The translations under genes were made by a program, and so were the position numbers. From NCBI GenBank assembly GCA_963576475.1, contig OY754990.1:15817706-15881705 (forward strand): a stretch of DNA of 64,000 nucleotides. Reading direction: 5' to 3'. The stretch is from Molanna angustata. Its lineage: Eukaryota > Arthropoda > Insecta > Trichoptera > Molannidae. Of the stretch, positions 10,976 to 21,227 are shown piece by piece. The number at the start of each line of letters is the position of its first letter. The stretch's first letter is position 1. The notes beneath the pieces were generated by a model. That model was not told the origin of the DNA. It was given only the letters and a program-made list of their open reading frames with translations, and did not search any database.

Positions 10976-11004
10976 CGAGAGAGAGAGATACCTATATATA
11001 TATA

Positions 11005-11660
11005 TTTTTACTCTCCATACTGCGGAATAGTGGAGAGTCATGTTTTCACATTTTTTAAGCGTATTTTTTTACATCAATTTTTTAACGGGTATCATGTAGA
11101 GAGTGCACATTGTGAGTTTCGTCGTGATGTGTTTGTATGTATGGCGTACGGCGAACGCCGTACGTATTATCCTTTTTGTGTCCTTTTTAAAGCCCAAAAT
11201 ATAAATCCGATTGCCTTCATATTTACATCATATTTGTAAAGTGCATAGACCTAGGGCTGATTAGTTTTCCATATACAACTTTTAATTTATTCTTAATGAT
11301 TTTATAATTTACGTTGTTTTTTTTTGTGTCCTCTCTGTAGCCCGAACTATTAGTCCGATTGACTTCATTTTGTTTTCATATATGTATAGTCCATAAACTT
11401 AGAGCTGATTAGTTTTCCATAGATATCCGTTAATTTCTTCTCTATGATTTCATCTGTCCAAATTTTCAAAATTCTCTCACGGTCTGGAAACACGAGTTAT
11501 TTTAATACTGTTTGAAATTTTGGTACAATAAAAAGACACTCATCAAAAATGTATTCAAGGATTGTGAAAATTTAAAAAATCTATGGTCTGCCATATCAAT
11601 GTGAAATAAATTTCATATTTGTATGAAAAACCTATACAACAAAAGTATATAGACAAGTGT
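11005..11660 (+). repeat. Family A-prime repeat (hairpin-start relative of family A)
   Basis: It starts TTTTTACTCTCCATACTGCG with a matching TAGTGGAGAGTCATGTTTTC, the same hairpin layout as family A but a different sequence downstream. A perfect 9-bp stem, CGTACGGCG-aa-CGCCGTACG, lies at about 11144-11163. It is noncoding. Confidence 0.5.
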
Positions 11661-11671
11661 ATTGTATTACT

Positions 11672-11790
11672 CTCCATTTCTATCTTCCTCAAGGGGTAGG
11701 CAGTGAGAACCGAACACCGCATTCTTCTATCTTAACACATACATCGCCTCATCAACATTGATACACTGTCTCATACATGCTCATCTTGCT
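11672..11790 (-). mobile_element. RTE-like LINE tail fragment
   Basis: The text CAAGGGGTAGGCAGTGAGAA, then CGAACACCGCATTCTTCTAT, then ATCGCCTCATCAACATT is the reverse complement of the 3' coding end found better preserved at 13568-13872 and 50755-50990. Confidence 0.6.
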
Positions 11791-11794
11791 ATTA

Positions 11795-12034
11795 ATGCAA
11801 TTTTACTTAAAATTTCTCAACAGGTATCATGTAGAAATGCATACTATGAGTTTTGTAACAATGTTTTTGTGTGTTTGGTGTATTGTGAAAACTTTTGTCC
11901 TCTAGGAATCTTATATTTGTTTAAGAATCTAATACAATGTTCTTCGTCAAAATGCATTTAGAGATTGTCATCATTTCAAGAAAAAAATGAACGTTTACTA
12001 TGGTGTGGAGAGATTAGTGTTGGCCACAACTGGA
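11795..12034 (+). repeat. Family A-prime, 3' part
   Basis: It contains TCAACAGGTATCATGTAGAA and GTATTGTGAAAACTTTTGTC, and ends GAGATTAGTGTTGGCCACAA, the family A 3' signature. The reverse-oriented counterpart is at 26727-26930. It joins directly to a SINE family 3 fragment (12035-12076). Confidence 0.55.
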
Positions 12035-12076
12035 TTACTAACCCAGCGCGCTAACCGCTCTGCCATCAACCCATCT
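12035..12076 (-). mobile_element. SINE family 3, tRNA-like fragment
   Basis: TGGATTACTAACCCAGCGCG followed by CTAACCGCTCTGCCATC is the reverse complement of the tRNA-like head at 30448-30620. The body is missing. Confidence 0.6.
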
Positions 12077-12165
12077 TAAATGTCAATGGACGGGTCAGAC
12101 AGGGAATGGAAAGATGGGCACCCAGAATTCTGAAATGGAGACCATGGTATATGAAAATAGGAACC

Positions 12166-12377
12166 ATAATAATAATAATAATAATGAACCCTTTTTTGCA
12201 CCCTGCACAAGTGGCGAGTCTATTGCCGTATGGCAATTTCTTCCAACTAACCAGTGTTTCTAGCCCAGTGAAGCAATAGAACTGAATTTAAATAAATTTC
12301 TCCTTAGCTGGGAATCGAACTCAGGACGCCTGCACAGAAACCGAACGGCTTACCAACTGTGCCACGGCGGTCGGCTC
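12166..12377 (-). mobile_element. tRNA-derived SINE family 1, near full length
   Basis: On the minus strand: GCCGTGGCACAGTTGGTAAG (A box), GAGTTCGATTCCCAGC (B box), then a body ending in GTTAGTTGGAAGAAATTGCC and ATACGGCAATAGACTCGCC. The terminal 30-40 bp is shared with the local LINE 3' tail, the usual way a SINE borrows a LINE's machinery. An (AAT)n tract lies at its 3' side. Confidence 0.85.
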
Positions 12378-12387
12378 TTATCATCAT

Positions 12388-12897
12388 CATCATAAACTCG
12401 ACAGCCCTGGGCGGGCCTTGGCTGAATCCAGGAGTCTCATCTATTCCCGTCTATCCGTTTAATGCTTTGAATGATCTAGCACCGAATTACATACAAGAAC
12501 TATGTCAAAGAAAATAACTCTCTGGGAGGCACCTCACACTTAGGTCGTCTGGATCACAGAGTACCTACCAACTCCTTGAAGGAGGTGGACAGAGCCAACA
12601 AAGCGGCATACTATGCTTTAGTGTGAGCGGACCATTAAAGTGGAATAAACTACCTCCTGATGTCCGTGGTGCTCAAAGCAAAGACACCTTCTCTAAAAAA
12701 CTAAAAACAACTTTGATTCGCAGAGCATTACAGAATTGAGCTACCAGCGCTCTTGGTATGATTTTATATCATTAAACGGCGCTATATAATTTACTTATTA
12801 TTATTATTATTATTATTATCCGTTGCCTTCGTTCTCCAGTTTCTAATATCTATTGTGGAAGCATCGGCATCGACACTGTCCATCCATCGAGTCCATA
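12388..12897 (-). mobile_element. RTE LINE fragment, interrupted by an L2-type LINE
   Basis: 12388-12459 and 12825-12897 read together as the reverse complement of an RTE 3' coding end (compare 49970-50060). They are separated by an L2/CR1-like insertion at 12460-12816 flanked by TATCCGTT on both sides. Confidence 0.55.
12460..12816 (+). mobile_element. L2/CR1-type LINE 3' end with 8-bp TSD
   Basis: The broken translation shows LNDLAPNYIQELCQRK, then GPLKWNKLPPDVRG and DTFSKKLKTTLIRRA, the L2-like C-terminal pattern (LAPxYIxEL, then WNxLPxxxR, then FKxxLKTxL). The tail is (ATT)n. The TSD TATCCGTT lies at 12452-12459 and 12817-12824. It carries a stop and a frameshift. Confidence 0.75.
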
Positions 12898-13035
12898 TGA
12901 AAATGGGAAGAGACTCAGAAAACGTGGGCTGATGATATTGTCCCCATCGCTGGAAGATAATGGGTCCAAAAACCTCAAAAAAGTTGAATGGAAATCATAC
13001 ATCTTCGTCTATTCCTTTGCAGTGAAGAATTAAAA
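12898..13035 (+). pseudogene. RTE LINE C-terminal fragment
   Basis: GGGAAGAGACTCAGAAAACG then TGGGCTGATGATATTG encodes a degraded RKxGRxxKxWADDI motif of RTE pol C-termini. It is short and out of frame further on. Confidence 0.5.
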
Positions 13036-13560
13036 TCTCCCCTAAAAGGGGAGCCTTAATATTTTATTATTTTCTCCGATATTTTATTATTTTGATGTTT
13101 ATAACTATTCAAAAAGTGAATTAAAACTTTGTGTCGGTAAATTTGTGCAAAATATCGATTTGTATTGTCGTACAACACTTTTCTCTCGCATTCCAACTTA
13201 ACCCGCGCCACGGTTCCATTTTCAATTTCTGTCCGTGACATTTGACGGCTGAGCTCTCGAAATGGCATTTCCCGCCAAATAATAATGCCAACTCTGTCCG
13301 ATATAATCTATGGCGGACTGGATATTTTCATAGATTTGCGCAGATCTCGAACGAGTTTTTTTTGTTGTATAAGTGCATGCTTGAACAGTTGAAATTTTTG
13401 ACAATTACCCAAACAAATCATATGAATTTATTAAAAATTAATTTGAAAATAGACTATTAGAGTATTTTATCTGCACACTGTACAATAGGCTGGACCGTAC
13501 ATTTTTTTTCGAATCCACAAACGAAAGGGGTCTTAAACTTTTTTGTTTACATATTTGAAT
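13036..13560. other. Unassigned interval
   Basis: Mixed composition. The ORFs are short, and no domain or repeat was recognised. Confidence 0.45.
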
Positions 13561-13567
13561 ACATACA

Positions 13568-13872
13568 TACATACCATCACGCCATGTCCCTCACGGGGTA
13601 GGCAGAGAGAACCGAACACCACATTTTTCTATCTTGACACATACATTCATCGCCTCATCAACATTCATACATCGTCTTATACATGTTCGTCTGTTGTTCA
13701 CGCTTCTTATATTTCCATCTTTCAGAATATCGTTTACATGGCCGTGCCATCCTTTTCTTGGGCTTCCCCGACCTCTTATTCCATTCCTGTCAGCTTTGTA
13801 TATTTTCTTCGTCAGGCGTTCTTCATTCATTCTCCCCAAGTGGCCAAACCATCTCAATGTTTTAACTTTCAT
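13568..13872 (-). pseudogene. RTE-like LINE C-terminal fragment (RWFGHLGRM type)
   Basis: The minus-strand 93-residue ORF reads LRWFGHLGRMNEERLTKKIY, then GRGSPRKGWHGHVNDILKDG, then NNRRTCIRRCMNVDEAMNV, and ends in FSLPTP where the LINE 3' UTR begins. Related copies: 15170-15262, 22870-23040, 33624-33866, 50755-50990, and tail pieces at 11672, 42730 and 52690. The family is evidently abundant here. Confidence 0.8.
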
Positions 13873-13879
13873 TCAACTA

Positions 13880-14170
13880 CCAACAGACACCAACTACCCT
13901 ACCTGACATGGAAGACACTTAATAGATTACGCGTCGGTGTGACAAGATGCAAAGAGAACATGCTAAGGTGGGGCATTAGGGTGGAAGAGGATGTTTCCTG
14001 CAATTGCGGCGAGATACAAACTGACGAACACCTCCTCATCTGTCAAGATATGCCAATGACATGCGACGCAGAGGACTTGAAGATGGTTAATGACAATGCC
14101 GTTGCGGTTGCTGTATTCTGGAGTGGGAAGGCCTAGTGAGAAGTACTCGGACTCGTTAAGTAAGTAAGTA
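13880..14170 (+). pseudogene. LINE C-terminal zinc-knuckle-like fragment
   Basis: The translation reads LTWKTLNRLRVGVTRCKENM, then LRWGIRVEEDVSCNCGEIQT and DEHLLICQ. The pattern W..LNR.R.G..RC..N...WG.....C.CG..QT..HL...C is a known LINE pol C-terminus, and a sister copy lies at 29815-30111. It is fused by chance to the preceding antisense RTE in one long ORF starting at 13543. Tail TAAGTAAGTAAGTAA. Confidence 0.75.
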
Positions 14171-14624
14171 ACTTTCATTCTGTTAATTAGGTACATCTTT
14201 CTTCATCTTACATTCTTTCCTTGTATCTTCTGTTACAAATTCTCATTTGAATACTGTTAACCTAAACAAAAAAATATTCTATAATAGTTTTGGTCCTCTA
14301 CCAACAGCAACGGTCAAAGTTTACAAAATTGTCTATTTATGATATTCTTTTTTAATTTTTATAATCCATTCAATACCTACATATATAAAAACCAATAAAA
14401 TGATAATAAAAGTCACATGAATGTATCCACTCCACTAGCCCATAGGCATGTGCTAGAGTTAGAGTGTACATTATTATGTAATAACATATAAATAAATTTT
14501 GACCATTTTTTTATGGATAACGTATTTGATTTAATTTGAATAAAAATAGTTTTATATTTAATTGTTGTATTTGAATAGTTAACTACTGTAGTACGACGTA
14601 CACATAATTTTCGCAGTCTTTGAG
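14171..14624. other. Unassigned AT-rich interval
   Basis: Nothing recognised. Confidence 0.45.
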
Positions 14625-15169
14625 TTTTTACTCCTCACTAACCCAAGGTGATATAGTGGGATGTTATGATTTCGCAATTTTTAAGGCTATTTTTTATTGC
14701 AGATTATCAAGTTAGTAGTATCATGCTGAGATTGTATTCTGAAAGTTACATCACAATGTATCTGTGTGTATGCTATGTGCTATGTACGGCGTGTTTATTC
14801 TACTTTATCGATTTTATACTAAAGTACTCAGTCGATTATTTTCAAATTTTGCAAATATGTATATCTAATACTCGCTTAGACTCCATTTAGGTTTTGAAGA
14901 TATCTGAATAGTGCTTCTCAATTTTTTTAACTGTCAAATATTTCAAAGTGACCCCAAACTCAGGAAACTTAAACTTTGATTTTTCATTTTAAAATTGGTA
15001 AAAAGGCACATCACTTTCATAAAATGGCATTGAAGAATTATCAAGTTTTCATAATAAAATATTTAAATCAAAAATAATGCAATAAACTCATTTCATAAAA
15101 ATACTGAATATTTTCTATACAAAATTTGAATACTTTATGGAGTGACTTGTTTGTGAGGAGTTTAGTGTT
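14625..15169 (+). repeat. Interspersed repeat family A, copy 2
   Basis: It begins TTTTTACTCCTCACTAACCC, with ATATAGTGGGATG pairing weakly to the start, and runs to GACTTGTTTGTGAGGAGTTT. The terminal TTGGCCACAACCCAC is lost where an RTE fragment begins. Confidence 0.7.
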
Positions 15170-15262
15170 TTATCAGCCTTGTATACTTTTTTTGTCAGAC
15201 GGTCGTCACTCATTCTTTCTCTGTGGCCAAACCGGCTTACGTCATTTATATTCATCTTACTA
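15170..15262 (-). pseudogene. RTE-like LINE fragment
   Basis: The minus-strand translation gives NDVSRFGHRERMSDDRLTKK followed by VYKAD, a diverged version of the RWFGHLGRM segment at 13568-13872. Confidence 0.6.
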
Positions 15263-15381
15263 ACGCTATATATTTTTTCTTTTTAAAAACCTGTTCTGAT
15301 ATCTCTTTTAATCCTACAGATATCTCTTCTGATCTCTTCTGATCTGATACAGATATCTCTTCTGATCTGATATCTCTTTTA
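15263..15381. repeat. TCTTCTGATC-type short tandem repeats
   Basis: There are repeats of ATATCTCTTCTGATC and ATATCTCTTTTAAT in tandem with variable spacing, immediately before the LINE ORF. The array may have formed at the LINE 5' truncation point. Confidence 0.6.
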
Positions 15382-16874
15382 ATGCTACCAGCTGGCATCA
15401 GAGAAATAATTCTTTACAAAAAAGCTAATTATGATATAATTAATATGCATCTCTCGGAAGTTAATTGGAATCACCTCGAACGTCATGACGATATTAACAT
15501 TGCAGTCGACGAATTCTATTATAAATTACGCACTATTATAAGACAACATATCCCTCGTAAATTAATAAACCTTTCAAATTACCCCACATGGTACAGCCCT
15601 GCACTAATCAAAGTTATCAAAGAAAAACATAAGTATCACAACAAATGGAAACGTTTCCACAACCCATGCGACTATCGTCATTTTCTCTACTTCGAACCCG
15701 TCAAAAATCACTTCAACGTCACTGCTTTACCAAGTATATATGTACAAGTAATCGAAAATAATATTCAAATCAACCCGAAAAACTTTTTCACATATATTAA
15801 AAATAAAACGAAATCGCACAATATTCCACAAACTATGTATTATCGTAATATCACATGCCATGGCAATGAGGAAATCTGTTCACTTTTCTCCGATTACTTT
15901 AAATCAGTTTTCATAGACTCATCAAAAACTCACAGCAATCTCCACTCACATAATAATCTTTCTACTCAGTTGTTTTCTAATAACATTGGACATATTCGAA
16001 TCACTCAGTCTGAAGCAAATAAATACTTGAAACAAATTGATAAAAACAAAGGATCCGGAAGTGACGAGATTAGTCCATACTTTGTATTTAAATGTGCTGA
16101 CCAATTAAGTATACCAATTTCAATTATTTTTAATAAATCAATGAAGGATGGCAAATTTCCAACAATATTCAAAGAAGCCCTTCTAACACCCATTCATAAA
16201 TCAAAATCAAAAAATGACATCGAAAATTATCGCCCCATATCTATATTATCTGTATTTAGTAAAATATTTGAAAAAATTGTACTTGATCAAATCTATCCAA
16301 CGATTTCTCCATACATCAGTAATCACCAACATGGATTTTTAAAAAAACGCTCAGTTCTTTCAAATCTACTTGACTTCACGGAATATGTCTCACAAAAAAT
16401 GAACAACCACTTACAAGTCGATACTATTTATACAGATTTTTCAAAGGCTTTTGATCGGGTCGACCACAATATACTCATTCATAAGCTCTATAGTGTAGGC
16501 ATTCACGGTGACCTTCTCCGATGGTTTGACTCATACATAAGAAACAGGCAACAGGCGGTGGTTTTAGGGAGCTGTAAATCTAATTTCACTTATATTCCGT
16601 CGGGTGTACCCCAGGGTTCACATCTAGGACCTATTCTTTTCAATATTTATATATATGATATTCAATTTTGCTTCCAATCCTCATATTTTTCAGGGTTCGC
16701 TGACGACTTGAAAATTTACACAACTATTAACAACATAAACGACTGTTTCGATTTGCAAAATGACATCAATAGGCTAAGTACATTTTGTTGTGATAATAAA
16801 CTTGACATCAACGTGTCAAAGTGCGCCCTTTTAACTTTTTCCCGCAAGAAAACGCTAATATCATATGATTATTC
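15382..16874 (+). pseudogene. LINE pol (Jockey/CR1-like RT), part 1, split by an LTR element
   Basis: This encodes the reverse transcriptase of a non-LTR retrotransposon. The open frame of about 497 residues holds, in order: a pre-RT linker; NKGSGSDEISPYFV (RT block 1); EALLTPIHKSKSKNDIENYR then PISILSVFSKIFEKIV (block 2); HGFLKKRS; TDFSKAFDRVDHNIL (block with the first catalytic Asp); PSGVPQGSHLGPILFNIYI; and FADDLKIY, the catalytic DD box (usually YADD or FADD). The N-terminal endonuclease is absent, so the copy is 5'-truncated. The frame is cut at YDYS by the LTR retrotransposon and resumes at 21906: reading across the ATTC target duplication restores YDYSING. A later A-run causes a frameshift and a stop follows, so it was probably already decaying. 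Confidence 0.9.
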
Positions 16875-17550
16875 TTTGGGGTAAGAGTATTTGTGGTATG
16901 TAGAGCTTACTAAAGTGCCAGAGTGGTCACTTGGTTGGAAGCGATTGCATACCAGCCGGAGCTGATATGCAAGCCTGTAATTGAGGTGGTAAGGTCGGTC
17001 AGTTGGACGTGTAGGTATTACCTGTTTGTCCGCCTTCAGCTACATACAACCCAAATGATATCTCAACCGCTTGGTTCGAACCTGGTGGCGGTCTGTTCGG
17101 ATAGTCCCGACAGCTGAGCCACAGATTGATCGACCAAGCAATTGCGATACCGTATACAATAGATTAAATATTATTATCAAATATTACTCAGGTAGGAATG
17201 GTTGACAGATTGAAAGATATAACAGGAAATTTAACTTACTCTTTTATTTATCAAGATGATGATTACAATTGTTGTTTACTATTATTACTTGGTACAGAAA
17301 TGTCGAGTTATTATTTAATGAATATAAATGTAAATTTGAAACGCGGACGATTTGAACGACGACGAGCGGTCGGGCAGCGTGATGCCTAGCTTCGAGATCT
17401 GGATGAGCGGAATGGTCTGGGCGCGCTGTGCTTCCCCTTAAATAGGAGACGGGCTGTGAATACGGCGCAGGGCAAGATGGCGCCTGCCGAAGTACTCAGC
17501 GCAGCGAAGCACTGCGCGGCGCAATTGGCGCAATTGGCGCAATCGCCACA
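16875..17550 (-). repeat. 3' LTR (left copy)
   Basis: It is identical by eye to the right copy over 652 bp. The outermost ~22 bp (16875-16898) differ at several positions from the equivalent region of the right copy. It contains GC-rich CGCAATTGGCG tandem motifs near 17515-17545. Small ORFs repeated in both LTRs are LTR sequence and not genes. Confidence 0.88.
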
Positions 17551-17852
17551 GACCCCGCTGGCAGTCTCTTAGACGAAACACGACCCCTCCTCGAAGTTCA
17601 AAGTCCTTACATTGCGTTCTGTGAAAGATAAAAAAAAAATTTTAAAGCATTTGATTTGTTATGTTATTTTGTATAGGGTTTTCTTTTGAACCGCTATGTA
17701 CATGTTATGTAATGAATTTCTATATGAAAAGTAGTCTTTTCTAATACACAGTAATGTAATTATTTAAATACAACTTAATCTATACATATATAAAGTTAAT
17801 CATATTATAAGTATAAATTTGTTTTTGTACAAAGTATGAAGTTACTTATCTT

Positions 17853-18389
17853 TTAGAAATATCTGCTGCTGGTATGATTTGCTGCTCTTGTGATGGCGTG
17901 TGGTTGCTCTGCTATTGAGGTGAATGGAGGAGTGTCGTCCTGCGTGTGCTGGCTGGACATCCTTATGTGTTCCTCAGTGGTATAGCTTGTTGGGTGTTGT
18001 TGATTGCGACTTCGTAGTGTACCATTAATTGTGAATGGTCCCCAGTTTTCTGTTATGAAGTGTAGAAGTTCTATTTTTTGTTCAGGATGAAGTAGATGTG
18101 TTATGTATGTAGAAAATTGATGCAGTTGTATGCGTGGATGCTTCGACTTTGTCGGGAATATCTTCCTGAAGTAGGTATTTATCCAGCTAGGCGAAATGGT
18201 TTGCAGTGTGCTCAGCGTGTGTATGCTTGTATATAAATATTCGACAGCTGCCTCGTGTGCCGGCAAGGGCGAAGCACGAGGGTGTCTTGTGGTTTTCGGC
18301 GTGTCGTCAGGAGACAGCTTTGGATGTAGAGTATCCAGTGTAGCCTGTAGGGTTTTGCGGTGCGCCATGTTGACGGCTTTGAAGTGCAT
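17853..18389 (-). CDS. Unidentified sense-strand ORF of the LTR element, 178 codons
   Basis: This is the longest open frame in the element and lies on its sense strand, toward the 3' LTR. The product would be 178 residues, starting MHFKAVNMAHRKTLQATL inside the last unit of a 61-bp tandem repeat, rich in H, T and P with a basic middle (YFRKIFPTKSKHPRIQLHQF). I recognise no Gag zinc knuckle, protease DTG, or envelope signal/TM segment. The sense location and lack of stops over 530 bp suggest it could be expressed, but it may be chance or a captured gene remnant. An ATG inside a tandem repeat makes the start uncertain. Confidence 0.35.
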   Translation of the reverse strand: MHFKAVNMAHRKTLQATLDTLHPKLSPDDTPKTTRHPRASPLPAHEAAVEYLYTSIHTLSTLQTISPSWINTYFRKIFPTKSKHPRIQLHQFSTYITHLLHPEQKIELLHFITENWGPFTINGTLRSRNQQHPTSYTTEEHIRMSSQHTQDDTPPFTSIAEQPHAITRAANHTSSRYF

Positions 18390-18528
18390 GGGACTTCAGT
18401 GTAACCTGTAGGTATTTGCGGTGCGCCATGTTGACGGCTTTGAAGTGCATGGGACTTCAGTGTAACCTGTAGGTATTTGCGGTGCGCCATGTTGACGGCT
18501 TTGAAGTGCATGGGACTTCAGTGTAACC
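18341..18528. repeat. 61-bp tandem repeat, about 3 copies, inside the LTR element
   Basis: Units start GCGGTGCGCCATGTTGACGG at 18357, 18418 and 18479, exactly 61 bp apart. Because 61 is not a multiple of 3, each unit reads in a different frame, so the array is unlikely to encode a repeated peptide. Confidence 0.9.
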
Positions 18529-18780
18529 TGGGTACATTTCGTGAAACCGGAGGATGTGATGTGAACTCCTCAGGGCGGTGACACGTAAATGTTGAGCAGC
18601 TTCGTTTCTTCATGCGTCGCAAGGAGGTTGACATTAGCTCTTTGCGTGCAGGCCATGAAGGAAGAGACGTTGTATGTCCAACAAAATCGTTCCTCGTCAG
18701 AGCAATGATGGCGATGACTTGGGGAAGACTTTGCGTGCTCTTGTAGTAAGTGTATGTGTGATGCTGGCACGGAGATGTTC

Positions 18781-19005
18781 TCAAAAGGCAAACGTTGCTG
18801 GTTCTTCAGCGGTGTTGAGCAGTGAGTATTGGCGGTACCAAAGATGATCCTCAGCGATGCTCCGGTTGAATGCTGGTATGATGCGAAGATGCAGTGGTTC
18901 ATCCATAGTTAATTTCTTCCCGGTAGTGATGCGGTAGAATGCGGGGGCAGCTAGTTGCTGTATGAAGTCGTCCAGATGATTCTTGTTGATGTCTTTGATG
19001 CTCAA
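18781..19005 (-). CDS. Unidentified sense-strand ORF of the LTR element, 74 codons
   Basis: The ORF runs MSIKDINKNHLDDFIQQLAA...LNTAEEPATFAF and then a stop. The next 210 bp are open in a different frame (about 18570-18790). A single frameshift would join them to about 150 residues. No domain was recognised. It is upstream of the 178-codon ORF on the element's sense strand and could be an exon or a decayed Gag-like gene. Confidence is low. Confidence 0.3.
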   Translation of the reverse strand: MSIKDINKNHLDDFIQQLAAPAFYRITTGKKLTMDEPLHLRIIPAFNRSIAEDHLWYRQYSLLNTAEEPATFAF

Positions 19006-21200
19006 TTTGAAATTTTAAAATTATACAATAGAATTATACAATGTAAATGTTTGTACTTGCGATGATTGATAGGTATAAAATGTTTTTTATAATTTGCAAG
19101 TTCCATTTGGTTATAAATATTTATAAGTATTATAAGTTCCATTTGATTTGATTTATAAGTATGTTTATACTCGTTGCTGAAGTATTGTATTATGATGCCA
19201 TATAATGTTATTTGTTTGTTTCGTATTGTATTGTACCTACAATGTTTTTTTTTTAAATTTAATATACGAGTATGTTTATAATATTTATTATTATTATGTA
19301 TGCCATGTTTCAATGTTTTATAATTTTAATGTTTTATAATACTTTTTGTAGTATTACATAGTTAATATAATATAGTTTAGTTTATAGTACCAGTTTGTTG
19401 CTGTATTATATAGTTAATATATAATAAGGTTTTAATGTTTGATTATGGTTAGGTATTTTTACTACCGTATATTATAGTTTCAATGTTTCTATATTCTGGA
19501 ACGTATTCGCTATCGTATCGTATTATTTTTATTGTTCGATCATGGTTTTATAGTTGTAGTGTTTTTTATAAAAAATAAAGTAAAATATTTTGTATATAAA
19601 AAATATTTTGTATTTAGCTAATTGTAGCTGTTCAACATTAGCTATTTGTAGCTGTTCAATGTATCACGGCTTTTTATTTTTATTTATTTCGATTGTATTT
19701 AAAAACAATGTTTATTTGTAGTTAGTAATTGTTTAAATTTGCTTTCTATATTATAGTAATAGTTTTAAACTTCCGTATCGTATGCTTGTTGGAGTTTATT
19801 TTTTAGAATAATATTTTAATATTATAGTTTTAGAAGCATTAGTTTAGTTTATTTTCAAAAAATTATTTCGAAAAAATATTTTAAAAATATATTATAATGT
19901 TCGTTTGCGTACGTATTTTATTTTATTTAATTGTAATTGTATACAATTGTTTTATTCCTATAATTATGTTTAGAAACGATGTATCTAATTTATTTAAATA
20001 TTTAATGTATTTTATTTTTTCGACGTATACTATTATATTGGCGAAGATGTTTAAATATTATTATGCACGGTAACTTTCACTTTTGTGAATGGGGTATTGA
20101 CCTGACCGTTATCGCTGTTATATAGGGGTTATACGAGTTCAATCGCGAGCCTTTTGTTTGAAGTTCGTTTACCTTTGTTTTTTATTACGGATGGACGCTG
20201 TGTAACATTCTTATACATATATTTGGTTTACTGAATTTTTACATAAAAATATGCGTTTTACGAATATAATAATTATTTAGCTATATGTTTCTAATTTTTA
20301 GTTTTTATGATAATGGTTTTATTTGGGAATGTAATATGTATTTTTTATTGATAATTTTTTAATTTTTACGTATTACGATATTTAGCAAGAATAAATATTT
20401 TATGAATTTCTATGAAATTTATTTTTAATTTTTATTTTTTCTCTGCGTTTTATCAATTATGAACGAGATAAAATATTTATAATGACTTTAGGCTTTTAAG
20501 ATGACTTTAGTAATATTATGCTTTTTATACCTCTTTTCGGCGTTTTTGTTTCTCTAGCTTTTTGCTTTTTATTTTTATACCTTCGTCCTTTGTATGTATT
20601 TATTTATTTTCTGGTACTTTTGGTTTTTTTTAGGCAGCTTCTTTTTAAATTGTTCCGTCTGGATTATTTTTGCGTCTCGTCAGTCATGAAAAAATATAAA
20701 GTACATATCAGTTATATATTAAACAATTGTAAGTTTGTTAATTTTGGTGGAATTTGCGTCTGAGCGTTTTTGAGCGTTTTTGAGCGGGTACACTTGTAAT
20801 TAATTTTTGACAAATTATAAGACAAATGTATTTAATATATTAGCTTGTAATATATGTGTTACCTGCTCGAGTGATTCCGTTCATCCAGACCTCGCTGTTC
20901 AAGTATTAATTCCTGTTAAATCCTTTGTTTCTGTCGTGCAGTAAAATGTTACGCAGTATATTAATGAACACATATTATTGTTCTGTTTAATAAAACTACT
21001 GATTTTACGTTAAAAAGGCACAATAGGTTGTGATAGGCTCACCAGATTTTTTTACCACAGTATAACAATTGAAATTATGAGCACAAAATAAAAGTACCTG
21101 AGTTTTTTTAAACGATTTCGGAATTTTACCAGTTTCTGAAGGTATGTGTATGTTCTGAGACACGATCGGGAGTCACCAGTTTTGGGACTGTTTAGAAGGT
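19006..21200 (-). other. AT-rich noncoding interior of the LTR element
   Basis: This is 2.2 kb of strongly AT-biased sequence with no coding signature, lying between the 5' LTR/PBS region and the ORF cluster. It may be a long leader or intron-like region, or filler. The 81-codon plus-strand ORF at 20518 is F/L-rich and antisense to the element, and is not supported. Confidence 0.55.
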
Positions 21201-21227
21201 ATGTTCAGACACGTTCGGGTCACCAGT
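21155..21227 (-). promoter_or_regulatory. Primer-binding-site-like sequence, duplicated
   Basis: The minus strand reads AAAACTGGTGACCCGAACGT at 21211-21230 and a second CAAAACTGGTGACTCCCGAT about 45 bp further in. TGG-starting motifs directly inside a 5' LTR are the normal tRNA primer sites. I have not assigned the tRNA. The duplication is unusual. Confidence 0.55.

Noticed and set aside
13543..14136. 197-codon plus-strand ORF as one gene
   Set aside because: Its first half is antisense of an RTE C-terminus and its second half is a different LINE C-terminus; the fusion is accidental.
16923..17389. Duplicate ORFs at 16923/17198 and 21278/21553 as a gene family
   Set aside because: They are the two LTRs of one retrotransposon; the products have no recognised domain.
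20518..20763. 81-codon ORF inside the LTR element
   Set aside because: F/L-rich low complexity, antisense to the element, in a strongly AT-biased region.
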